NCBI GenBank assembly: GCA_033961575.1
Contig: CM066732.1
Coordinates: 69,478,687 to 69,542,686, forward strand
DNA: 64,000 bases
Reading direction: 5' to 3'
From: Aselliscus stoliczkanus
Taxonomy: Eukaryota > Chordata > Mammalia > Chiroptera > Hipposideridae
Shown: piece after piece, positions 23,335 to 35,011 of the stretch
Layout: every line of letters begins with the position of its first letter
Position numbering within the stretch: position 1 is the first letter of the stretch
Program-made: the position numbers and the translations under genes
The notes under the pieces: generated by a model
Database searches by the model: none
Told to the model about the DNA's origin: nothing
What the model saw: the letters and a program-made list of their open reading frames with translations, nothing else

Positions 23335-24120
23335 GTATATATGTATTTATCGATAGTTATTTATTTTCAATTACAGTTGATATTCAATATTATTTTATGT
23401 TAGTTTCTGATGTACAATATAATGGTTAGACATTTATGTAATTTCTACAGTGATTCCCCCCCCCATTGGACTAATACCCACCTGACACTGTACATAGTTT
23501 TTGCAACATCATTGACATTGGACATTGACTATATTCTCTATGCCATATTTTACACTACTGTGACTGTAACTACAAATTTGTACTTTTTAATCATTTCCCC
23601 CTTTTCACCCAAGCCCACAAACTCCTTCTATCTGGCAACTATCAAAATGTTCTCTGTATCTATATGAGTCTGTTTCTGTTTGGTTTGTTCCTTTATTTTG
23701 TTCTTTAAAGTCCACATGTAAGTGAGATCATATGGCACTTGTCTTTCTCATTCTGGCTTATTTCACTTAGCATAATACCCTCTGGGTCCATCCATGTTGT
23801 CGCAAATGGTAAGATTTCATCCTTTTTTATGGCTAATATTCCATGGTATAATTGTACCACTTTTGTTTTTTTATGGGCACTTTCATTGCTTCCATATCTT
23901 GGCTATTGCAAATAATGCTGCAATGAACACAGGACTGTATATATCTTTTTGAATTATTGTTTTGGATTTCTTTGCGTAAATACCCAGGAGTAGAATTGTT
24001 GGGTCATAAGGTGGTTCTATTTCTAATTTTTTGAGGAATCTCCAAACTGTTGTCCATAGTGGCTACATCAATTTGCAATCCCTCCAACAGTATATGAATG
24101 TTCTCTTTTCTCTGAATCTT

Positions 24121-24147
24121 CTCCAAGACTTATTTATTTATTTATTT

Positions 24148-24179
<32 letters not shown>

Positions 24180-24246
24180 TTTTGAGGGCAGTATCACTGG
24201 CCCTCATATGTGGGACCCGAACCAGGGCTGCTGGCTTCCCAAACCA
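24121..24246 (-). mobile_element. tRNA-derived SINE, 5'-truncated, with (TAAA)n tail
   Basis: On the minus strand: B box (GGTTCGGGTCCCAC), body end and a long tail that appears on the plus strand as about 15 TTTA/ATTT units. The head is cut off at the stem around 24246. It sits inside the minus-strand half of the L1. Confidence 0.85.
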
Positions 24247-25212
24247 TTGTTTGTTGATTTATGAGAGCTGTCCTGACAGGTGTGATGTAAGATCTAATTG
24301 TAGTTTTAATTTGCATTTCTGATGATTAGTGGCATGGAGTATCTTTTCATATATCTATTGGTCATCTTTTTATCCTCCTGGAGAAATATTATTCAGGTCG
24401 TCTGCCTGTATTTTAATTGGATTGTTAAGTTTTTGCTGTTGAGTTGCATGAGTTCATTATAAATTGTGGATATTAAACCCTTATTAGATGTGTTATTGGT
24501 GTGCATCTTCTCCCATTCAGTAGGTTATCTTCCTTTTTTTTTCTTTTTTTCTTTTTTATGGTTTCCATTGCTTGCAAAAACTTTTTAGTTTGACGTAGCC
24601 CCATTTGTTTATTTTTTTCTTTTGTTCCCCCTTGCTCAAGAAGATATGTTAGAGAAAAAAAAAATTACTACTAAGAGCAATATCAGAGAGTTTACTACCT
24701 ATGTTTTCATCTAGGAGTTAACTGCATCAACAAAAAAGAAAAGAAAAGAAACGAAAACAACAATAACAAAAACCTAGGAACAAATTTAATCAAGAAGGTA
24801 AAACACCTGTACTTGGAATATTATAAGGCACTGAAGAAAAAAATTGAAGAAGATACAAATAAATGGAAGCATATACTGTGTTCATAAATGGAAAGAATTA
24901 GCACCCTTAAAATGTCCATACTACCCAAATCAATCTATAGATCAGTGTAATCCCTATCAAAATACCAATGGCATTTTTCACAGAACTAGATCAAATAATC
25001 CTAAAATTTATAGGAAACCATAAAGGACCCTGAATAGCCATAGCAATTTTGAGAAAGATGAACAAAGTTGAAAGTATCATAAAACCTGATCTAAAACTAT
25101 ACTATAAGGTTCTAATAATCAGGCACTGGCACAAAAACAAACACATAGATGAGTGGAACAGAATATTGAGCCCAGAAATAAACCCACACCTAAATGGTCA
25201 ATTAGTCTATGA

Positions 25213-25633
25213 CAGGGGTTGGCAACTTTTGAGATGGAAGAGCCAATCCTGTCTCTCACAACAATTTAAAAATTATTAAGAGAGCCATAAAACAAATGAA
25301 ATCACCATTACGTGAATAATACCCTTTAAAATTTTTATAAATGTGGGCTGGCTGAGTGGCTCAGTTGGTTAAGAGCCTAGTGGCTCAATTGGTTAAGAGC
25401 TCACTCAAGAGTGCAAGCTGAGCTCTGAACAAGAGCAATTCGATGCCCTGCCTGAGCTGAACTGCCGCTGAGCTTCCAACATGTGGAAGGATGGCTCAAC
25501 TAAAAAAAAAAAAAAAAAAAATTATACATGGAACTATGATAGTTTTGTTTGTATTTTCAATTTTACTTCAGAGCCACATGTACATACCCAAAGAGCCGCA
25601 TGTGGCTTGTAAGCCATAGCTTGCCGACCCCTG
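25213..25633 (+). mobile_element. non-autonomous hAT element inside L1
   Basis: The ends are CAGGGGTTGGCAA and, reversed, CAGGGGTCGGCAA. They are flanked by an 8-bp duplication GTCTATGA (25205-25212) and ATCTATGA (25634-25641), the duplication length of hAT transposons. Internal phrases ('agagccgcatgtggct', 'agagccataaaac') fit a known short-hAT style with repeats of AGAGCC. L1 sequence reads straight across once the element is removed. A SINE at 25345-25521 is nested inside it; without that the hAT is about 244 bp. Confidence 0.88.
25345..25521 (+). mobile_element. tRNA-derived SINE, truncated-dimer family, inside the hAT
   Basis: GGGCTGGCTGAGTGGCTCAG head with its A-box region duplicated in tandem (GTGGCTCANTTGGTTAAGAG twice). 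A body with GAGCTGAACTGCCGCTGAGC follows, ending in GGAAGGATGGCTCAACTA and poly(A). Same family as 61326-61460, which lacks the head duplication. It is the innermost layer of the nested stack. Confidence 0.85.
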
Positions 25634-25829
25634 ATCTATGACAAAGGAGGCAAAAATATGCAATGGAGTAAAGATAGTCTGTTCAATAAATGGTGTTGGG
25701 AAAACTGGACAGATACATGTGAAAAAAATAATAAAACTAGATCACCTTCTTAAACCATATATAAGAATAACTCAAAATGGATTAAAGACTTAAATGTAAA
25801 TCCTGAAAACATAAAATTTCTGGTTTTGT

Positions 25830-26170
25830 TTTCTGACCAATGGACTGAGACCTGTTCCATCCAATCAGAACTGTGCAACTATCCTCATTTGCATCTATAT
25901 CAACCAATCAAAACTACTTTGTAATAACTAATCCGACCATATGATTCCAACCCATCAGGACTGTGTGATTTGTACCAATGAGAACTGTGTGATTGGAATC
26001 TCTTATTTGCATAAACTTGGACCAATCAGGAACCTGAGCAGAACTTTCTCTCAAAGGCAGCCTCCTTTTGTCTTAGGGGAATATACATTAGGTTTTCACC
26101 AGAAGCTGCATATCCCCGTTTGCAAACTGCTCAGCTAAACAACGTCTCTCCTCTTTCCACACCTCATACT
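25830..26170 (+). mobile_element. ERV-type LTR, family B copy 2, 3' part
   Basis: It continues the homology with 7166-7500 that stopped at 23334: 'ggactgagacctgttccatc', five CCAAT/'caatcagaac' motifs, 'ctcaaaggcagcctcctttt', 'gtcttaggggaatatacatt', 'ctgcatatccccgtttgc'. Unlike copy 1 it has an expanded run of the CCAAT-containing unit (about 25855-26035). Confidence 0.65.
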
Positions 26171-27140
26171 GGGAATTTTCATTGACATGTCTAAGAACTT
26201 AAAGGAATTCAATACATTTCAACCAACTGAACCTAACTAATTAAATTGTATCTTAAATGCTGCTTCACAATTTAGCTTGTCTCTAACAGAAAGTCTTAGA
26301 AAGAAATAAAGATGTTTCTTGACTGCACTGTGGTTAGAATTGACACCAGCAAATCTTTAAGGACTGATACAGAAACTACATAGGGCCAATTAGCAGTTTT
26401 AAATTATAATATGTAAACATTCAATTATAAATGGTAAAAAATTTGCTATATTTCCACTATAGAGACTCTACATTGCAAACAAATATTTGCTTCTTTGGAA
26501 AAACAACATTTTCAATTAACATGGAATTATAAGTTCCTTTAATTGCCTAAATTCCCAATGTGGGTATGTTCTCCATAAAATCTTTTATTTTTTTAAATAA
26601 AAGAAAATATTTCCTAAACAAGGAAACATAGTATAAGACGCTCCTGTTTATACCACAGCCAATGTAGGCAGTTGTGTTATATCCAGCCAATGTGGCTAGC
26701 AGGTGCTTGTTGGTTGCCTTGGCAACCAACAAATAAAAGTTTTGGACTTCTATCATCTAGCCATTCTTTGATAGTTAAACTCAAACACACAGCAGTACTA
26801 TAGGTTATTCCTCACCTGATGCTTTTTTTTTTCTATTTACTTCCTCGGAATAGATTCGCCTTCAGCATGTAAACTAACACACTATGGTACTAAACATCAA
26901 GCTTTTATTGCACATAGTGTAGAAAAACATCAAGCTCTTTCAGTCCTTTGCTTGAAAACTCCAGAGCATAAATATTCTTTAACCTTGGCTAAAGTTGTTT
27001 TACGAGGAAAAAAAAAAAGTATCCCTACAACAACCAACTAGTTAAATATCTACCAAATATTTTGCAATATTATAAATATTAAAATCATACTTATAACACA
27101 ATTTTAAAAAATTATATACTGATGGCACTCATATTGTTTA
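26171..27140. other. unassigned AT-rich non-coding sequence
   Basis: No mobile element or coding segment recognised. The 69-codon minus-strand frame at 26547-26756 lacks support. Confidence 0.4.
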
Positions 27141-27152
27141 TCATTCACTCAA

Positions 27153-27266
27153 TTTTATTTAATTTTTTTTTTTGAGGGTAGTGTCACTGGCCCTCATATG
27201 TGGGACCGAACCAGGGCCGCTGGCTTCCCAAGCCAGCGCTTAACTACCGCGCCACTCGGCTGGCCC
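27153..27266 (-). mobile_element. tRNA-derived SINE, short Rhin-like monomer
   Basis: Complete minus-strand copy with the usual head, B box and body. Perfect 12-bp target-site duplication TCATTCACTCAA at 27141-27152 and 27267-27278. Confidence 0.92.
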
Positions 27267-27758
27267 TCATTCACTCAACTTTAATATAATGTCAGTCATC
27301 CTACTACTAGTAAGTAAGAATATAGGTATATTAGACCATTCAACATTTGTATAACTCAGATATCTCTGTACAATTCTAAGTAGTAATGTGCAATTGTGCT
27401 TATACATATGTATTCAATCATGTTGGCTAACTTTTCACCACTTAAATATGTTTTCTTAGACCACTAAAATTATTTTTACTATGTAATTATCTATAGTAAC
27501 TATTTAAGTTATGAATATCATGTGTTTTTGACCACATGAGTATTTTGTATTGCAGCTGTTTAGCCTATAGATATTTGTTTTAAAATAAAAGCATTTCAGT
27601 TATTTATGTTTTTACTCTCTTTTTTTGTGGTAAATATTGTGAGTTTTTGCTTAGTTTCTTTTCCCATCTAGCAGTCAACTCCCTGGCAGTCAATAAAAAA
27701 ATCTCTTAATGTACTGACCAAATTAAGGAATCTTTGATTTACTAGAGCTCTGGTGTTG

Positions 27759-27987
27759 TTTTCTTTTCTTTTTCTTTTTAAAATTTTTATTGGGTAACAG
27801 TGTGTGTTTTCCAGGATCCATCAGCTCCAAACCAAGTCATTGTCTTGTGGAGGGCACAGCTCAGCTCTAAGTACAGTGACTGTTTTTAATCTAGTTGCAG
27901 GGGCACAGTCCACCATCCCATGCAGGAATCAAACAGGCAACCTTGTTCAGAGCTTACGCTCTAACCAACTGAGCCACCTGGCCGCCC
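27759..27987 (-). mobile_element. VES-like tRNA-derived SINE, full monomer with long tail region
   Basis: Read on the minus strand: GGGCGGCCAGGTGGCTCAG head with a tRNA-like A box, degenerate B box (GTTTGATTCC), 'catgggatggtggactg', 'gagctgagctgtgccctcc', then 'cacactgttacccaataaaa' and an A-rich end. Target-site duplication CTCTGGTGTT at 27749-27758 and 27988-27997. Its middle matches modules in the tetrameric SINE at 40.9-41.5 kb, so this is a single-module relative. Confidence 0.85.
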
Positions 27988-27997
27988 CTCTGGTGTT

Positions 27998-30635
27998 CTT
28001 AAATAAAGAATTTTTCATGACATTAATTTGCTTATACAAAGTAGTACAGTACTGATAAATCTGTTGTGTTTGTATGTGTATATGTCTATGTTTGATAGAA
28101 ACTAATCTCTGAATATTTATTAATGAGGTTAGCTTATTATGTGAAGATTTATTATCAAAATATCTAAGAATATTTTCAACATGCTGCCTAGAGACCAATT
28201 GAAAACCTACTATTTACCTCCAAAACCAATGGAATAACCCCAAATGTATTTTTATATAAAAAAATGAATTATAATACACCAGAACAGATAACATCAGAAA
28301 GTAACATTTTAAAGAAGTTTATGGAAAATATGAAGCTATGGGAAGTGGTTGAAGGAATTATCAACTAGCTCCTACTAAATTTTGATTATTGGTAAAAAAA
28401 CAAAACAAAAAAAAGTGGTTGGTCCTTTCTAAAAGGGTCCTATACAAAATGTTCAAGTCAGAGGATAATGGCATAGAGCAATGACCAGCCATTGGATGGT
28501 AAACAAGAAATCAGCAAGATTTCAGGAACTGCTAGAGTATCCTGCCAGTGTAGTCTTACTTTACTGAGTAACTGACCCCAATTCACATGTAACAGAGAGC
28601 AAGATAAGTAAAGTGAGGACTTTGACATACATAGCTAGTTCCTTTTATTGTCAAGGGACCAAAATAGAGATGAAGGCAATTTCCCAACTAACATTAGGGA
28701 AATAAAACACATGAACTAAAAATGATTCAGCTTAGCAGTACATTTCTGTGATGTGCTTGGCTTCTTAGAAAATCCTTCCCTAATTACTAGTGTTAGATGA
28801 GTGCCCAAAGGATCCATGTGGGGCACCAGTAACAGTTTGCTATGACATGTTTCTTAATTACCTGAGTGGGTCATTATTAATTTATCATGTTGAAGTTTGA
28901 GGTAACTCTTTTAATAAGACCACTCTTTTACATGCTAGTTTTGGACTAAGTGAAAAGTAAGACATAAATACCATAAACGGAGATAAAGCCCTCTTAAAAT
29001 AGACATTTGTAAATGAGCCTTATTCATAAGATCAAGTGAGCTTCTGAATATCAAAATTGAGCACTGCATATGCTATTTATTCTAGGTCTGTATGCACCTC
29101 TTCCATAGGCAAAGCCATATCTCTAAGCTCTCCTAATTATCATGAGTGATTAAAAGAAAACACATTATCCAGGCACATCAGCTTCTAAAGAACAGAGGAG
29201 CTGGGGTGATGCATTCCTGATTTCTCTACTAACCTCATCAATAACATAGGTCATTCCGCCAAAGGTTGGGAAGTTTCCTCAGCATTTCATTTCTGCCTTT
29301 GATAAAATCTCTCATTAAAATTTGCTAACACTGATTGCAACAATTTTCTTGTTAACCTCTGTATCTTCAGTTTGTAGATAATATGCATAACCTAGTAGGT
29401 GGTTAATATATTTATTTCAAGTTAATGACTGATTATGAAATTTAATAAAATATTCAGTTAAACTTAAGCATATCCAGTTTGGTCTACTAGGCTCAAAAAT
29501 ATTTTCCATGAATCTATTAGTGTGTTTATTATTGTAAAACACTGAGTCGTTTTTTTTCCTTGACAACAGAAAAGCAGAGGTAGGTAAGTCCATCATTCAT
29601 TAAGCAAAACAATGATATTATGGCTTTAGGTTTCTTTCTCTTTTGATATTCCACTTATGTTGCAAAATGGCTGCAACAGATCCAAGCAACATTTCCAACG
29701 AATCAAAACACCTAAGTACAAAAATAAAGGGGAAGGGATTCGATTTTTGCATCACTTCCTTTTATAAGAGATGATAATTTTTTCCTGGAAGCACAATATA
29801 TGATACTAACAAATTCTTTTTGTTCGCATAGGCCAAGATTTAATCACATACCTGCTATTCTACCTGCAATGCTAGTTGGGACAGTGAATACCTGGCATTT
29901 TCATATCTACAGAGGGGGTCAGTTATCTCAGAAAGGACAAAGGGAGGAAGGTGGGCTCTTTGAACAAACAGTACCTGCCACTGTCTCTGCCTATTTTGTG
30001 TATAAAAGTAATTACTTACAAAGGTATTTTTTGCTCCTAAAGATAATGTATATCGCAAGCATACACACCCGCATACACATACATTTGTAATATATCTAGA
30101 GATACATAAAATAAGATAGATTATTTAGTTAAGTGTGTCATTAGTGCAAAAATTGATATGGGGTTGCAAAGAGAAGCCCATACACTTCACTGAGAAAATA
30201 AGAACAATTCTAAGTATACTTTGGGGAAAAGCCCTCATAAAAATGGTGGGGGAAAAAATAAACAAACAAACAAACAAACAAACAAAAATAAGTTGTGGGA
30301 AGAAGAAAAAAATAATGTGATAACAGAAAAGCCTGCAGTTTCTGGTGTTCTATGGGTGACATAGTATGCAGGTCCTGGAAAAGCATGGATTCTCCTGTTT
30401 TTTGGAAGTCAGGAAAGGAGCTGGAGAGCAAATATCAGATGCCTGAGGGCAGGTATTAGAAATTTAGAGACATGAACACAAAAAAGGTAAATGCCACATA
30501 CTGAGTCATTACAAAAGGAATGCTTGAGGAAGCATGCATAAGAACTTTTCACCCAAATACTTCTATTTGTGCACTGCTTGGGATACTACAGTAAATGAGC
30601 CACATATAATACTTACACCTTCAGCCTATTGACAA
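27998..30635. other. long stretch without recognised repeats
   Basis: About 2.6 kb in which I recognise only a (CAAA)n run at 30259-30289. Composition is ordinary. Short open frames at 29800-30090 and 30135-30431 on both strands have no splice signals or motifs. This is one of the least repetitive parts of the window and may include conserved non-coding sequence or very old unrecognised repeats. Confidence 0.4.
30259..30289. repeat. (CAAA)n simple repeat
   Basis: Seven AAAC units. Confidence 0.9.
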
Positions 30636-30639
30636 ATCA

Positions 30640-31310
30640 ACTTTGTATCTTGCTTATACAGGATTTGATCTATTCTTTCAGTTTTTAACTTTGTTGAGGG
30701 TTACCTAAGGCTTCACCCTCAGGCTTCATGATTCACTAGAATGACTCCCAGGTTTTAGAAAAGCTGTTATACTCATGGTTAGTTTCTTACAGCAGAAGGA
30801 TACTCATTAACATTAGGAAAGGGAAATGACACATGGGATGCAGTTCAGGAGAAATCAGGCACCAGCTTCCAAGTGTCCATTCCCAATGGAGTCTCCCAGA
30901 TGCACTGAATTTTCTCTGTAACAAAGCATGACAGTAGGTGTGAAGTGTTGCCAACCAGGAAAGCTCATCTGAGCCTTGGTGTTTATGGTTTTAGTGGGCA
31001 GTCATTCCTGTAGCCATGAAGCACCCACATGACTGATCTCAGCTACTCAGACACCAGGCCTCAAAACACAAACATAATTAGCATAAACTATTTCATCAAA
31101 CTGGTAACAAGTGGCTCAAGGCCTCAGGCACACATACACTCTTATCAGGCAGAATATTCCATGGACTCAGAGCTTAACTTTCAGGAGCTGGTCAAGGACC
31201 CGTCCTCAAGACAGGCCTTCTGGGGTGATGCACAGGAGTTGAGCGACAGTGACATGCTGAATTTTCCTTCACAGTTCACCCCTATCCCTCATGTCATGGC
31301 ATAGGTTCTC
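30640..31310 (-). mobile_element. antisense ERV LTR, probably ERVL class
   Basis: Phrases such as 'attcactagaatgactccca', 'aaagctgttatactcatggt', 'cagcagaaggatactcatta' and 'agctcatctgagccttggtg' follow a well-known mammalian LTR read in antisense. It lies directly downstream, on the minus strand, of retroviral internal sequence at 31.7-35.1 kb, in the position of the 3' LTR. The open frame at 31029-31304 is on the opposite strand to the element and is probably chance. Confidence 0.55.
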
Positions 31311-31453
31311 TTACAGCAAAATGATCACAGTTTTCTAGGCATCTATATTTAGTGAAGCATTTATATTACATATACAGCAATAGTATCAACATCAATATCC
31401 CTAACATTTGGGGGAGGAAGTGTGGAACAGGGTTAGATTTAAAGACACAACTA

Positions 31454-31602
31454 GGGCCGGCCGAGTGGTACAGTGGTTAAGCGCTGGCTTAGGAAGCCAG
31501 CTGCCCCAGTTTGGGTCCCACATATGAGGGCCAGTGACACTGCCCTTAAAAAACAAACAAACAAACAAACAAACAAACAAAAAAACGAAAAAAAAAAATA
31601 AT
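31454..31602 (+). mobile_element. tRNA-derived SINE, short Rhin-like monomer with (CAAA)n tail
   Basis: Head GGGCCGGCCGAGTGG, diverged B box (AGTTTGGGTCCC), body end ACACTGCCC, tail of about seven AAAC units then A-rich. Perfect 13-bp target-site duplication AAAGACACAACTA at 31441-31453 and 31603-31615. It was inserted between the ERV internal region and its LTR. Confidence 0.92.
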
Positions 31603-31630
31603 AAAGACACAACTAATTCATTCTATAAAG

Positions 31631-31634
<4 letters not shown>

Positions 31635-31672
<38 letters not shown>
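31635..31672. repeat. (GT)n microsatellite
   Basis: About 19 GT units. Confidence 0.95.
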
Positions 31673-31675
<3 letters not shown>

Positions 31676-32840
31676 CTAATTTGATATCTTGTTTTCTTTC
31701 TTGATCTATATAGTTACTGGTATCTTAAGACAAACTTGTATGGAACTACAAAACTTTGAAATAAACTGGTTAGTTAAATCCAGTTTTTCTTCAGGACTGT
31801 CATTTTCCATCAGTATAACATCCTGAGGAGGCTTTAACTTGATCTTCTGACACATAGGATCATTCATGTTAGAATTAACACGACTCACTTGCATAAGGCA
31901 CTTGAATCTCACCAACAAGGCCAGTGTTATGCCATATTGCAGAATGGTCATGGTAAATTTTAGTTTCAGTACAGAACAAATCAGTAAGAATTACAAAGGT
32001 ATCTGTTATGCTTTCCTAACAAAATGGACTTATCTCCATACATCAGGTGTTCCTATGTATAGATGTCACTAAAATTGTATACAATTCAGCTATTTCTGGG
32101 TTTTAAATCAGTTGAGGACAAACTAGTCTGTTCCTTAATTCACAGTTTTGTACCGAGACGTTTCCAGTATGTGCTGTTCTGTAGCCCATCTATGGATTGC
32201 TGCAGCTCTCCCATGTCTTCTCGCTTCATAAGCCCAGGGTGACACTTCAAGCAAGTACACCAGGATGTCCACCGGCTGGTTCTAATCATCTCTCAATCTG
32301 TGCACACGTTCTCATGGGCTTTGACGTGCCCTACTCTAATGTGCTCTTTAAATTCTCACAGGGTTTTAATACGTCCATGATTCATAGATGTAACCCTTTC
32401 ATAATTCAATTTTTGTTGCCCATTTACCTGACCATAGGGTCAGGCCACCGGCCACCACCAATGAGTCAGTATATACTCAAACTTCAGGGCTTTTATATGT
32501 ATTCAATTATTTCATCACTGCAATTCAGTCCATGGAACTGATTTATTTCCTTCTTCAATCGGAGTTTTCCATTTAGCAGTAATTTAGCAGCCTTCAAAAT
32601 AGGATGCTGTCCATCCACCTTGGAACTGCCATTTATAAATGTTTATTGCTTTCTGGATCAAGAGAGTGTTTTGTGTTGTCACTTGAGAGCTGTTCACAGG
32701 ACACCACCCTTGTTGCAATAAGATCTAGCAGCTCACTTAGGTGGCTCCAGAATTGACCCTAGAGAAAAAGAGGCTACCTGCTCATGAATACAGTAAGTAC
32801 CTATTTGCATCCTTTCAGTATTACGCTCTCCTATAAACTT

Positions 32841-32866
32841 TAATTATTATTATTATTATTATTAAC
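32841..32866. repeat. (TTA)n simple repeat
   Basis: Eight ATT units inside the ERV remnant. Confidence 0.85.
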
Positions 32867-34105
32867 ATCTTCTGTACACTGTCACAATTATTAGGGTGTT
32901 GCTAACATAACACAAGACATTATGGGTATTTCAGATTTCAAGATTATTTTAAGTCCTTCGTAATGGGGCTGTTTCGATTAATGCCAAATAACAAGCTAAT
33001 TATTGTCTTTGAAATGGCATGTACCCAGTAACTGTGTTTGGAATTTTCTGGTCCAAAATCTCAGTACCTTCTGTTGGGCAGCACTCATAAGCTTTTGTCA
33101 TAAGCTTTTATCTGCATTCAGTGCAAGTTACAGATACTTCCAAACCAAATTAGAGAGGACTCATAAGGGCTAGACAGCATGAAATGAACCACCACTCTTT
33201 GCAATTCAGACATAGCCTGTTGGTGTTAAGGGCCCCATTCAAAAATGACTTTCTTTCACGTATAGCATCTAGTAATATTTCCAGATATGGAATATGAATC
33301 CTCCAAAATCCAAACAAGGTGACCAGGCATGGTGTTTCTTGCTTAGTTACAGTGGTAGGCAATGACAGCAGTTTATTTTTAGTTGACTGTGTAATGTCAC
33401 CGGTAGCTTCTGCCTAAGTTATTTATAAGAATTTCCCATTTGGATGGCCCTTGGATCTTTTGTTAGATTTATCCACCAGCATTTGTTTGTCATGTGTGTT
33501 ACCACTCAATTTAAGTTCGTCCTAGGTTCTTTTTCAGCTTCTGATATTATCATTATGTTGTCAATGTAGGATATTATCCCACCAGAAATCTGCTTCAATA
33601 CCTTCTAGCCAAATCATTAGAGTAAGCGATAAAGGTAAATTCGAAAAACCTTGGAGGCAATGCAGTCAATGTAAATTATGATATTTTTGCATGAAAAGGC
33701 ACTTTGCCATTTTCTCTTTTTCTAGATTGAGATAAAGCATTTGCAAGATCAATCATTGAGTATGGGTCTTCTTTAGGTTTTGTTTGTTTGTTTGTTTTCC
33801 TGTTAAAACCATATCAGGAACTATTGACATGAGATGGTAGCACTTTATTTAAGCCTTGTAATCTCCATGAGCCATTCACATTTTTCATGGGCTACAATGA
33901 GCCATTGTACAGAGAATTAACTGGAACCAGTGCTCTAAATTCTAAAGTGTCAGTAATTACAGTTGTAGTATCTTTATGTCCACCAGATATCTGTTATTGT
34001 TTCAAATTAAAAACCTGCGTAGGTTTGTAAAATTCTATTGGTTCCCCCTTAGCATGTCTAAGCAATCCTGTTTAAAGAGCAAACACATGCCTCTGCCTTA
34101 GTTCC

Positions 34106-34309
34106 CTAATCAGACATAACATCCATACCAATAATATATTCAGGTAGAAGGTACACAATTATTTTAGATAAAGCCTGTCCAAACATTCCAATTTTCATCC
34201 AAACTTTCACCTTCATCTCATCAATCACTACATCCCCATATACTGCTAATCTAGCCTCCATCAGGACTTCACCAATAGGTTTTGAAATCACAGTGCATTG
34301 GGTTCTCAT
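34106..34309 (-). pseudogene. retroviral protease / pol N-terminal remnant
   Basis: A 67-codon minus-strand frame with a hydrophobic pattern and the C-terminal segment PEYIIGMDVMSD, which is familiar from ERV protease-to-pol regions. It is a surviving open piece of the decayed element at 31690-35110. The active-site Asp triplet of the protease is not visible in it. Confidence 0.55.
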
Positions 34310-34789
34310 GGCAAGAAACCTTAGAAAAGTTTGTTTTCCAAAACCTGGCCATTTTACTCACACATGTGCATATGGACTTGAGGCCTCAGCCAAAGATCAG
34401 ACCTGGAGACCGTTGTGTCTTTCATCAGTTCTATTACCCTTGACTTTCTGAGATCAAATTTCTCATTATCCTTTTTATTTTCTGGCTTCTTAAATTCCTC
34501 CAAACTAAACTAAATAGAGTAGATTTCTTTAAGACCCTTCAATATTGGTGATTAGCAGTCTGCCAACAGTCCACCTAACATCGGATAGTACTGAATCAAG
34601 CCCCTTGTGTCAACCCAATCAACACATGCTCTATTCATCACATTCCTTAAAGACTGTCATCCTAGTGTGAGTCTCTTGACCATCCTTTTGCTTTTCCATA
34701 TTCTCTTGGAGAACACTCTAATTTTCTTATCATATTAGAATTTGTAAGTGGAAACTGACACAACAAATATGATATGGCTTCTCAGACCA

Positions 34790-35011
34790 TTATACTCGAT
34801 TTTGCAGTGGTGAGTTTACATGGGGTGCCGTGACCTGGATAAGGGGCATATTGGGTGGAAGGGCACCCTGATTGCTGCAAAGCGAATCCAACAGCTTACA
34901 TACTCGTACACAGTGTAGCAAACACTGAGCAGTAGAGTTCCACTTCTCACAGTAAACAAGCTTTACAGCGGCTTTTATCCAATCTACCAGGCTAGTTGTC
35001 TCCTCAAGCAT
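34790..35011 (-). pseudogene. retroviral gag-like remnant
   Basis: A 73-codon minus-strand frame with ETTSLVDWIKAAVKLVY near its start, compatible with the C-terminal part of an ERV gag. Position upstream of the protease remnant supports this. Similarity is modest, so the call is mainly positional. Confidence 0.4.

Larger units (their letters stand above)
23335..25829 (-). mobile_element. L1 inserted into an LTR, with a 5' inversion
   Basis: From 24735 down to 23335 the minus strand carries distal L1 ORF2 and 3' UTR. Landmarks visible in reverse include 'ggatttctttgcgtaaatac', 'tgttgtccatagtggctac' and 'ttgcttgcaaaaacttttta'. From about 24765 to 25829 the plus strand instead carries an earlier part of ORF2: 'cctaggaacaaatttaatca', 'aataccaatggcatttttca', 'ataaatggtgttgggaaaac'. 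Opposite orientation of 5' and 3' halves of one copy is the signature of twin priming during L1 insertion. A hAT element and two SINEs interrupt it. All reading frames are broken. Confidence 0.8.
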
